Of a stretch of DNA of 43,162 nucleotides, positions 31,854 through 39,312 are shown one piece after another. Made by a program: the position numbers and the translations under genes. Position 1 is the first letter of the stretch; each line of letters starts with the position of its first letter. A model generated the notes under the pieces. That model was not told where the DNA came from. It was given only the letters and a program-made list of their open reading frames with translations, and searched no databases. This stretch comes from Lachnospiraceae bacterium. Lineage in GTDB: Bacteria > Bacillota > Clostridia > Lachnospirales > Lachnospiraceae. Location: contig JAFVBO010000050.1 in assembly GCA_017479935.1 (NCBI GenBank), positions 1-43,162 on the forward strand, in the 5' to 3' direction.

Positions 31854-33422
31854 TTATTCCGATGCTTGTTTGTTCTTTTCCAGGCGATTGGCCGCCACCG
31901 TCAGCCCAAAGGCCAGCGCAGCCGCAATCAGCATGCAGATCAGGAAGAAGATGCCCTTTCCTTCATTGGCCATCAGCGGAGCCATGACAGAGGGCACATA
32001 GGCCGTGCCACGCACGTCAAACAATCCGACAAACATGCCGGACACGCCCGCGGAAATCAGGGCCGCGGCGAACACCAGCTTGCTGGAAAACATAAACGGA
32101 TAAGCCGCTTCCACGAACGTGCCAAAGGCCACGTTGATGATAAAGCCCGGCAGAGCGGCGGTCGCGTCGCTCTTCTGGCGAGGCGCGACAACGTTGGCCA
32201 GTGTGATTCCTGCGGAAACCATGACTAAGCCGCACATATCGATGGCGCCTAAGAAACTCGAGCCGGTCATCTCCATCTCCAGAAGGACGATAGGGAGGAT
32301 GGCCGCGTGGTACACGCCGCCGATAATCGCCGGCCAGATCAGAACGCCGGCCAAAAGCCCGGCCAGGATCGGATTAAAGGCGAGAGCCGCGTCAATCAGG
32401 TCTTTAATGGCATTTCCCAGGAGCAGTGCCACCGGGGCGATGACATACATGCCCACAAGGCCCGCGATCAGACCGGCGATGCCGCCGGCTGCGATGTTTG
32501 CCGTCGTACCGGGGACGCGGTAGCGGAAGCAGATCCGAATGATGTAATAGGAAAGCACACCGGCCAGGATACCAGCGGCCAGGCCTCCGATCAGGCCTCC
32601 GTCCTTCGCCAGATACCCGGACACAACGCCAGCGACGATGCCGACCTCATCTAAACCGGAGATCTGCTTGGCCGCGATGGCGGCGATGATAACCGGGATG
32701 ATGGCAACCAGCTCGTTAAAGACATCCTCTAAGCCTGCCAGCCCCGGGATCTTACTCAATGCCAGGGCAAGGGCCATGGCGATAAAGCCCGGCAGGGAGG
32801 CCATCATGATACCGCGGAAGTTAATGCGTTTCCAGACGTTCCCGTCCATGTCATTTCCACCCGCCGTCTTGCCGATGATGGGGTGATATTTGATGTTCCA
32901 CTCCTTGGACAGCACGGAGATGAAGGAGACGGCCCGGGTTCGGTTGGTGGTCCCCGTGGTGCCGGAAGCCGAGATGACATTCACGCCCATCTTCTGTGTG
33001 GCCGCCATAGAAGTACCGCCTGTGCCAACCGCCGGAATTCCCTTTTCTGCCGCGGCCGTCAGAGACGCCTTATTGATCAGGTTCGGATCGCAGCTCATGA
33101 GAACCAGACCGTCGATGGCGCCTTCCTGGATCTTTTCGGCCAATTTCTTGTCTTCTTCCATCGCACAGTTGTTAACGGTGGCTAAGGGCATGCTCTCCCC
33201 TTCCAAAACCGTACCGTCCTCCGCCAGCGTATATAACCTGGCCGGGGAGTCCATCGGAATGCCGTCCATGCTGCGGGTAGCCCCGATGAATTCTACAAAT
33301 CCAACCTCAATGCCGGCGGATGACGCCTGTGTAAAAATCTCCTCCAATAGCTTCAGCGGATAATTTCCGCCCTGGGTATACAGATTTCCTCCACTGCTTC
33401 CCACGATTGCGATGCGCTTCAT
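31854..33422 (-). CDS. EIIC-like membrane protein with N-terminal soluble domain
   Basis: A 522-aa protein. Residues 1-~185 form a soluble Rossmann-like domain (IAIVGSSGGNLYTQGG, LMSCDPNLIN, AVGTGGTSMA, SASGTTGTTNRTRA) that I do not confidently assign. Residues ~200-515 have about nine helices resembling a fructose-type PTS EIIC: AIIPVIIAAIAAKQISG, GGLIGGLAAGILAG, AFNPILAGLLAG, and AFGTFVEAAYPFMFSSK in place of the EIIC substrate motif. No EIIA or EIIB domain or gene is nearby, so phosphorylating transport is doubtful. GGGAG lies before the start. A promoter and two leader hairpins are upstream. Confidence 0.7.
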   Translation of the reverse strand: MKRIAIVGSSGGNLYTQGGNYPLKLLEEIFTQASSAGIEVGFVEFIGATRSMDGIPMDSPARLYTLAEDGTVLEGESMPLATVNNCAMEEDKKLAEKIQEGAIDGLVLMSCDPNLINKASLTAAAEKGIPAVGTGGTSMAATQKMGVNVISASGTTGTTNRTRAVSFISVLSKEWNIKYHPIIGKTAGGNDMDGNVWKRINFRGIMMASLPGFIAMALALALSKIPGLAGLEDVFNELVAIIPVIIAAIAAKQISGLDEVGIVAGVVSGYLAKDGGLIGGLAAGILAGVLSYYIIRICFRYRVPGTTANIAAGGIAGLIAGLVGMYVIAPVALLLGNAIKDLIDAALAFNPILAGLLAGVLIWPAIIGGVYHAAILPIVLLEMEMTGSSFLGAIDMCGLVMVSAGITLANVVAPRQKSDATAALPGFIINVAFGTFVEAAYPFMFSSKLVFAAALISAGVSGMFVGLFDVRGTAYVPSVMAPLMANEGKGIFFLICMLIAAALAFGLTVAANRLEKNKQASE

Positions 33423-33450
33423 GATATACTCCCTTCTGGTGAGAAAATGC

Positions 33451-33514
33451 GGATGCCCGACACGTGCGAACTGGCATCCACTTCCGTGTCGGGCAAGACT
33501 CGTTTGTGAGTCTT
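33451..33514 (-). promoter_or_regulatory. Structured leader of the EIIC-like gene
   Basis: Two hairpins precede the gene: AAGACTC/GAGTCTT and TGCCCGACACG/CGTGTCGGGCA. The loop of the second contains GGATGCC, which can also pair with GGCATCC at the hairpin's 3' foot, giving an alternative fold. No known riboswitch is recognised. Confidence 0.5.
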
Positions 33515-33534
33515 GATGTTTAGTTTACCGCTTT

Positions 33535-33563
33535 ATCATAGCACAGGATTGTCGTGGTAGCAA
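33535..33563 (-). promoter_or_regulatory. Promoter of the EIIC-like gene
   Basis: Minus-strand TTGCTA (33558-33563), 17 nt, TATGAT preceded by TG-C (33535-33540). Confidence 0.7.
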
Positions 33564-33598
33564 ATTAAATCAATTTGATGAGAGTTAGAAAAGGGAAC

Positions 33599-33617
33599 GT
33601 TACTATTCACGGGTCAC
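33599..33617. repeat. R1 single arm (copy 3)
   Basis: GTTACTATTCACGGGTCAC without its partner arm; a remnant of the palindrome seen at 1-189 and 12211-12257. The rest of 33564-33717 shows no gene. Confidence 0.75.
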
Positions 33618-33717
33618 AAGGGAACACTTTTTACATGACGGGGATGCTGCGCCATATGATATAGCTTCACACAAAGCGAGTCGAAGACAGAACTTCGCAC
33701 TTCATTCTTTTGCTATG

Positions 33718-34800
33718 CTAGACCCTTGGGAAGCCAATCCGAAGTTCAAAGCCTTCTCCCCAGGTGGATCTTGCCTCCAAGCAAAGCCCCATGTCCTTAG
33801 CTACTTCCCGGGCCAGGTACAGGCCCATGCCAGTTGCGCGTTTTGTCACGGCACCGCCTCCCGTGAAGCCTTTCTCAAAGACAAACGGAAGATCGCAGGC
33901 GCGCACCCCTTGGCCGTTATCCTTAATGCAAAGCCAGACAAGGCTGTCCGTTTCCAAGGAAAAGATCAGCGATGGATCTTCCTTTGTATACTTGATGCTG
34001 TTGCTCACCGCCTGTGACAGAATAAACAGCAGCCCCCGCCGGTCGCACAGAACGGTGCCCGGGAGGTTCGTAATATCCGGCTGGACCTCCGCTTCTGACT
34101 GCCCTGCCACTTTCGGCTTCTCTCCCGCGTTTTCCAATTTCACTGAAACCCGGATTTTCTTCTCCTCCAAAAGCGGTTTGTAATCCTCCAGCACTTCAAG
34201 GATGCACTCCTGCAGGGAAATTTTCTCCAGCCGATAATCCTGCTTTAAGCCGCGCAGCCTTGCATAGTAAAGCATCTGGTCGATCTGCTCCTGCATACGG
34301 CTTCGGGTATAATCCAGCCGGAAGGCCAACGCCTCCGGCAGTTCCTCCCGGTGGTTATCCAGCACCATCGTCAGAAGGGCCAAAGGATTCTTGACCTCAT
34401 GTGCCCAGCTCTCCACGTACTCCTGATAACTGTTCATCCGCTCCGCCTGCTCTCGCATTTCTTTTTCATGCGTTCGCAAAAGCTCTCCCAAGAGATGGAC
34501 CTCTTTCTGATCCAGCGGTGCCAGATACCGGCACAGCACTTGTTCCTCCTGCATCTCCGGCTCGCTTAGGAAAGATTCAAAGGCATGCTGCTTTTTTTCT
34601 TCCCGGCGGCTTAGTGCTGCCGTCATCGCCGCGAAAACAATTCCCGTGGCCAGCAGCATCGTCGGCACCATCACCCGGAAGCTTTCCGCATCCGCCAGCC
34701 ACAAAAGAAATGCAAAAAACCCGTCCAAAGCCAGCAAAAGCGCCAGCCAGGGCAGGTATTTTCTTACATATTTCGCATATTTCTTCAAGCCGCTACTCAT
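33718..34800 (-). CDS. Sensor histidine kinase, Bce/intramembrane-sensing type
   Basis: A 360-aa kinase with two N-terminal transmembrane helices (about 15-33 and 42-60) and almost no extracellular loop, typical of BceS-like kinases that sense through their ABC transporter. The phospho-acceptor His is in ESWAHEVKNPLALL. The ATPase domain shows NSIKYT (N box), DNGQGV (G1) and GMGLYLA (G2). It overlaps the response regulator gene by 8 bp, so translation is coupled. Likely signal: cell-wall-active peptide antibiotics detected with the BceAB-like transporter encoded upstream. Confidence 0.92.
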   Translation of the reverse strand: MSSGLKKYAKYVRKYLPWLALLLALDGFFAFLLWLADAESFRVMVPTMLLATGIVFAAMTAALSRREEKKQHAFESFLSEPEMQEEQVLCRYLAPLDQKEVHLLGELLRTHEKEMREQAERMNSYQEYVESWAHEVKNPLALLTMVLDNHREELPEALAFRLDYTRSRMQEQIDQMLYYARLRGLKQDYRLEKISLQECILEVLEDYKPLLEEKKIRVSVKLENAGEKPKVAGQSEAEVQPDITNLPGTVLCDRRGLLFILSQAVSNSIKYTKEDPSLIFSLETDSLVWLCIKDNGQGVRACDLPFVFEKGFTGGGAVTKRATGMGLYLAREVAKDMGLCLEARSTWGEGFELRIGFPRV

Positions 34801-35491
34801 ATTTCTTGCCTGTGTCCGCCTCTTTCAGCGTTTCCAGTTTGTACCCCACACCGCGCACGGAAATCAGCTGCTGGCGCATCTCCAGCTCCGCCATGGTTTT
34901 CTTCAAGCGGGTCAGATTCACCTGCAGGGCGTTTTCATCGATGAATTCCGTCGTCCCCCAAAGTGCCATGCTGAGTTCTTCCTTTGTCACGATCTCCCCG
35001 CCATGTGTCAGAAACTCCTCCAAAAGCCGTCCCTGATTTTTCGGCAAAACCAAGGATCTACCGTGAATATACAGCGTATAGGTCTGCCGGTCAAGCAGGA
35101 AATCCGCCCCTTCCAGCAGATTGGTCCGCCCTTCGTAGCGTTTTAGCACATTGGAAATCCGCGCCAGCAGGCGCTCTTTTCTGTAGGGCTTGGTGAGATA
35201 TTCATCCGCCCCCAGCTCCAGGGCCCGAAGCTCGTCCTTCAGCTGATCCCGGGAAGTAAGGACAAGCACGGGGATCGCGCTTTGTTGCTTGATCTCCCGG
35301 CAGATGACAAATCCGCTTGTCTCCGGAAGATTGATGTCCAACAGCACAAGGTCCGGAGTGGCGGCCAGGATCTGCGTGGCCACGTCCTGGAAGTCCCGAA
35401 TTTCCAGAACATCATAGCCTTCTTTTCGCAGCATACCTGCCAGTTCTTCGCGCATCATCTCTTCATCTTCCACGACCGCAATCTTCTTCAT
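34793..35491 (-). CDS. OmpR-family response regulator, BceR-like
   Basis: A 232-aa regulator. The receiver has acidic residues EDEEMM, phospho-acceptor Asp in LVLLDINLPETSG (about 54), VLTSRD and the Lys of EYLTKPYR. The C-terminal winged helix includes LSMALWGTTEFIDENALQVNLTRLKK (recognition region) and ends ISVRGVGYKLE. It is paired with the kinase gene that follows and probably activates the ABC transporter operon. The 64-bp hairpin array lies just upstream of its start. Confidence 0.93.
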   Translation of the reverse strand: MKKIAVVEDEEMMREELAGMLRKEGYDVLEIRDFQDVATQILAATPDLVLLDINLPETSGFVICREIKQQSAIPVLVLTSRDQLKDELRALELGADEYLTKPYRKERLLARISNVLKRYEGRTNLLEGADFLLDRQTYTLYIHGRSLVLPKNQGRLLEEFLTHGGEIVTKEELSMALWGTTEFIDENALQVNLTRLKKTMAELEMRQQLISVRGVGYKLETLKEADTGKKYE

Positions 35492-35510
35492 CCCCCACCT
35501 GCCTTTTTCT

Positions 35511-36022
35511 GGCGCAGGCAGAGCCTGGTTTTGTTGCTTTGCCTACGCTTTCTCAAGTTTCCTAGAAGGCTTCTGGCGCAGGCATAGCTTAATTTTCTTG
35601 CTTAGCCTACGCTTTACTTCCGGGACTCTGCATCTCCTTGCATGGGGTTCACCCCTTTTCCTGCCTTTCCCCATGCAACTCAGAAGCTTCCGATCGCCAT
35701 TATGCATGGGGTTCACCACTTTTCCTGCCTTTCCCCATGCAAATCTAAAGCTTCCGATCGCCATTATGCATGGGGTTCACCACTTTTTCTACCTTTCCCC
35801 ATGCAAATCTAAAGCTTCCGATCGCCATTATGCATGGGGTTCACCACTTTTTCTACCTTTCCCCATGCAAATCTAAAGCTTCCGTTCGCCACATTGCATG
35901 GGGTTCACCCCTTTTCCTACCTTTCCCCATGCAAACAAGCATCTTCCGAACGCCACATTGCATGGGATTCCCCCTTTTCACGCCTTCTCCCATGCAAACA
36001 AGCATCTTTCGCAGGCTCCCCG
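35511..36022. repeat. 64-bp tandem hairpin array 2 (2 + 6 units)
   Basis: Eight units in one continuous 64-bp register. Two have GGCGCAGGC / GCCTACGC arms (35511, 35575). Six have TGCATGGGG / CCCCATGCA arms starting at 35639, 35703, 35767, 35831, 35895 and 35959. Each unit is a 39-nt hairpin plus a 25-nt spacer (AATCTAAAGCTTCCGATCG type). It fills the gap between the ABC permease stop and the response regulator start. Open frames through it are not credible genes. Confidence 0.93.
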
Positions 36023-36072
36023 CCAACTTTTTTCCGGCGCCAGATACTTTCCAACTCTTCCAAGCCTGCTGA

Positions 36073-38148
36073 CTACTCCTCTCTCTTCGGCGCCATGAGG
36101 CCTAAGAGATACCGGTTGCTGGCGCGCTTCACGGCCAGCATGTAAATCAGCTCCACGACCACCAGGAGCGCCACCACGGCCCCGCCGATCCACATCATCT
36201 CCGAAATTCTTCCGGTGAGGCTGGAGGACAGGATGCCGGAAAACAGAGACCGGAGCCCGAACACACTGCTGATGGCAGCCACCGCGATTGGCAGGCCAAA
36301 GAACCAGTTGATTTGATTGCCGGCTGCGCGGCACAGCGTCTCGTACCCGGCGCCCAGGCTGACCAGGGTGCGGTAGCGCCGCTGCGCCTTCTGCTGGGTC
36401 ATCAAAAACTGCACGCCGATGATCGTGTTAGCTACCACCAGGAAGATGATCGCCAGATAGATCGTCAGGTAGCTAGCCGCCACGGTAAAGAACAGCTCAC
36501 GCCCCATGTTCTGCAGGTAACTTTCGTAGCTTAAGCCCAGCGCATCCAGCTTCTCGTTCGTCTCCATGATCGCCTGCATGAGGCTCTTGCCTTCCTTGGC
36601 TTCCTCTGAAAGCACCCCGCTCATGTACAGATCCTCCCGGCCTTTCGTGAAAAAGTCGAACGCTTCATCCGGCAGGATCAGGGCGAAGGAAAGGGTGAGC
36701 GATCGATCCGTCACCATGCTGACCGTCTGGACCTGATCCGTGAAAAGATACGAAATCCCGTCAATCGTCAGCTCCCGGTTTTCGGGCAGCAGTTTTTCCA
36801 GAAGGGCCACAACACCGGGGGAGGCATACTCCGGATCCATGTAGACGGCCACCTCCTTCGAGCCCAGCGAAAGCTCCGGAAGACCTGCGTTTCTGAGCAC
36901 GTGGTTATACCCGTCCTGCGCGATCAGATACGGGAAGTTCGCGTACTCCAGACGGTTCTGCACGATTTTTTTGTCATCTGAGTCAGGCTGCTGACCCAGC
37001 GCCTCCTGAAGCTTCTCCATCCGTACCGCGTTGTCCCAATCCTCGGTAGTCCGCACATAGCCGGTGCGCACCACGAACAGATCCGCGAACAGGCTGTCCA
37101 GCCCGCCCTTCTTTAGCTTCGTCCGGGTTTCCTCGAGCATCTGCTTTGTTTCCTCCGACGTCTCGCCGTAGATATCGAAGGTGTAATCCAGCGCGTGGGT
37201 CTCCGCCTTGCGCTCTGCGATGATGCCGAGGCCGGCGCCAAAGCAGCAGAGTGCCGCCAGGATCAGCAGCGAGCAGATCGCCAGCGTGCCGGAGCGGTGG
37301 ATGACCGTCTCCTCCACCTGCCGGAAATTAAAGACCTGCAGCTGGTTCTTTTTGTAGCTTGCGCGGGCCAGCTTATCGATGAAAAAGCGCAGACCAAAGA
37401 ACAGCAGCACCGTGCCAGCCGTCCCGGAGGCCAGCACCAGCGCCATGGTCGAAATGTACATCCACGCTTCTCCGCTGATCGCGAAATAATACGCGACCGC
37501 CAGAAGCACGATGCCCACCACGAGGGAAAGCGCGTACACCGGTCCCGGAAGCTGCTTTTTCGTGCCCTCCGGCACCTCCGATAACAGGCTTCCGATCTCC
37601 TCACGCACAATTTTACCACTTAATATTAAAGAGGCAAGCAGCTTGATTCCTAAAAAGCCCACCGCCGTGAAAAGCACGGCCGGCAAGGAGAAGGAAATCT
37701 GATGCCCCAGGATGCCGATGCCCGTTAAGCGCACGGTGAGAAGGCTCACCAGCTCAGCAAGGAGAAGAGCAAGCGGCAGACCGATGAGTAACGCCAGGCC
37801 GCTCGTGCGCAGATCCTCCGCCATCAGCATGCGGAACAGGTCTTTCTTCTTCATTCCGAGGACGCGGTAGACGCCAAATTCATGCCGGCGTCTCTCCAGC
37901 TGGAAGCGCTCCGCGAAATAGATCAGGAAAAAGAGGATCGCAAGCGTCCACACGTACATCACCGGGATCAGCGCTAACAGACGCGTCACGGCGCCGCTCT
38001 CCATTTTCTGCAGAAAGCGCATGACATCCTGCCCGGACAGCGACAGAAGCATATAAAAAGAGACAATGGAAACCAGCAGGGAGGCAAAGAACAGGCCGTT
38101 CTCCCGGCGGCTCCGCCTGCTGTTTCTCGCGACCAGATCAGAGAACAT
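36073..38148 (-). CDS. ABC transporter permease, BceB/FtsX type
   Basis: A 691-aa permease of the peptide-antibiotic detoxification family. FtsX-like helices occupy the N-terminal third and the C-terminus. A large extracellular domain of ~200 residues (about 315-525) between helices is the hallmark of BceB proteins and mediates antibiotic recognition. About ten helices are visible. It overlaps the ATPase gene by 11 bp. Together they probably free undecaprenyl-linked wall precursors from bound antimicrobial peptides and signal to the neighbouring kinase. Confidence 0.92.
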   Translation of the reverse strand: MFSDLVARNSRRSRRENGLFFASLLVSIVSFYMLLSLSGQDVMRFLQKMESGAVTRLLALIPVMYVWTLAILFFLIYFAERFQLERRRHEFGVYRVLGMKKKDLFRMLMAEDLRTSGLALLIGLPLALLLAELVSLLTVRLTGIGILGHQISFSLPAVLFTAVGFLGIKLLASLILSGKIVREEIGSLLSEVPEGTKKQLPGPVYALSLVVGIVLLAVAYYFAISGEAWMYISTMALVLASGTAGTVLLFFGLRFFIDKLARASYKKNQLQVFNFRQVEETVIHRSGTLAICSLLILAALCCFGAGLGIIAERKAETHALDYTFDIYGETSEETKQMLEETRTKLKKGGLDSLFADLFVVRTGYVRTTEDWDNAVRMEKLQEALGQQPDSDDKKIVQNRLEYANFPYLIAQDGYNHVLRNAGLPELSLGSKEVAVYMDPEYASPGVVALLEKLLPENRELTIDGISYLFTDQVQTVSMVTDRSLTLSFALILPDEAFDFFTKGREDLYMSGVLSEEAKEGKSLMQAIMETNEKLDALGLSYESYLQNMGRELFFTVAASYLTIYLAIIFLVVANTIIGVQFLMTQQKAQRRYRTLVSLGAGYETLCRAAGNQINWFFGLPIAVAAISSVFGLRSLFSGILSSSLTGRISEMMWIGGAVVALLVVVELIYMLAVKRASNRYLLGLMAPKREE

Positions 38149-38911
38149 GGCTGCTTCCTCCTCCCATCTGGGCCACTACCTGCAGGATCCGCTCATAGAA
38201 CGCCTTGCGGCTCTCCGCCGGCACATCGCGGCGCAGCTCGTGCACCAGAGCGCCGTCCTGAATGAACAGGATGCGGCTGCAGTAGCTGGCGGCCGCCGGG
38301 TCGTGTGTAACCATCAGGATGGTTGTCTTTTCTTCCGCATTCAGTCCCGTCAGTTTCTCCAGAAGCGCTTTCGCATTCTTGGAATCCAAAGCGCCCGTAG
38401 GCTCATCGGCCAGGACAATCTCCGGATTCATCACCAGCGCTCTGGCCGCGGCGATCCGCTGCTTTTCGCCGCCCGACATCTGCGACGGGAACTGATCCAG
38501 GATGTCCGCCACCTCCAGATATTCGGCCAGCTTTTCCAGCCGCTCTTCGCTCTCGCTGTCGGACACTTCGTGCAGCGCCAGCGGCAGAAGGATGTTCTCC
38601 CGCCCGGTCAGGTTGTCGATCAGTTCAAAGTTCTGGAAGAGATACCCGATCTCGTTTCCGCGGTATCCGGCCAGCTCATTGCCCTTCATATCGGTAATGC
38701 AGCTGTCCCGCAGGATAATCCGGCCCGAATCCGGGGAGATCACGGTTGCAATGCAGTTTAACAGCGTGGACTTTCCGGATCCGCTGCTGCCCATAATGCC
38801 AAGGAACTCGCCCTCTTCCACCTTAAAAGAGACGCCGTCCAGGGCCGTCGTCTGGCTGGGGGCCTTCCCATAGGTTTTCTTCAGGGACTCAATCGTCAGA
38901 ATGGTATTCAT
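38138..38911 (-). CDS. ABC transporter ATPase, BceA-like
   Basis: A 257-aa nucleotide-binding protein with Walker A GSSGSGKST, Q-loop YLFQNFELI, signature MSGGEKQRIAAARAL, Walker B IVLADEPTGALD and the switch His in MVTHDP. The C-terminal extension (RILFIQDGALVHELRRDVPAESRKAFYERIL) matches BceA/MacB-type ATPases. It is the first gene of the module; upstream lies an R3 repeat region rather than an obvious promoter. Confidence 0.94.
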   Translation of the reverse strand: MNTILTIESLKKTYGKAPSQTTALDGVSFKVEEGEFLGIMGSSGSGKSTLLNCIATVISPDSGRIILRDSCITDMKGNELAGYRGNEIGYLFQNFELIDNLTGRENILLPLALHEVSDSESEERLEKLAEYLEVADILDQFPSQMSGGEKQRIAAARALVMNPEIVLADEPTGALDSKNAKALLEKLTGLNAEEKTTILMVTHDPAAASYCSRILFIQDGALVHELRRDVPAESRKAFYERILQVVAQMGGGSSHVL

Positions 38912-38935
38912 CTTTTTTTGTACTCCTTACTTCGT

Positions 38936-39085
38936 AACTGCTCAGTAACTGCTCAGTAACTGAGCAGTTACGAAGCCACAGGCAATGCGCTTCGCGCATT
39001 CCAAATTGCCTGTGGCTTGGCATGCCCACTTTTGTTTTACGCCGCTTGCAGCGGAGTGCAAGCGGCTGTGCTGAGTAGTTACCTT
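38936..39085. repeat. R3 repeat copy 2 with flanking palindromes
   Basis: It includes GTAACTGCTCAG / CTGAGCAGTTAC, then AGCCACAGGCAAT / ATTGCCTGTGGCT around GCGCTTCGCGC, then GCCGCTTGCA / TGCAAGCGGC, closing with CTGAGTAGTTAC. The 77 bp at 38994-39070 match 2242-2318 with one difference. The gap 38912-39312 holds no credible gene. Confidence 0.87.
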
Positions 39086-39230
39086 ATTTCTCTGGTGCCA
39101 GAGGGCTATATGCCGCGCTCCGGCGTCGCAAAAATCTGTGAACGGAGATCTTCTCCGCTCATTCTGACGATCAGTATAGCGTGTGGGAGGGCGATTGTCC
39201 ACTTACAGTGGGTGTAAGGGAAGGGGATGC

Positions 39231-39283
39231 TGACAGGGGACGGTTCTGTGTCAGAATTTCTGACACAGAACCGTCCCCTGTCA
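39231..39283. repeat. R4 palindrome copy 2
   Basis: TGACAGGGGACGGTTCTG pairs perfectly with its complement around a short AATT-containing centre. It lies just after the stop of the 925-aa hydrolase gene and may terminate it. Confidence 0.88.
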
Positions 39284-39312
39284 TATTTCCTATAAAAGAA
39301 TTTGTAAATAAA

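Noticed and set aside
35598-36145. Open frames of 66-103 codons in array 2
   Set aside because: Same reason as array 1; translated repeats only mirror the hairpin unit.
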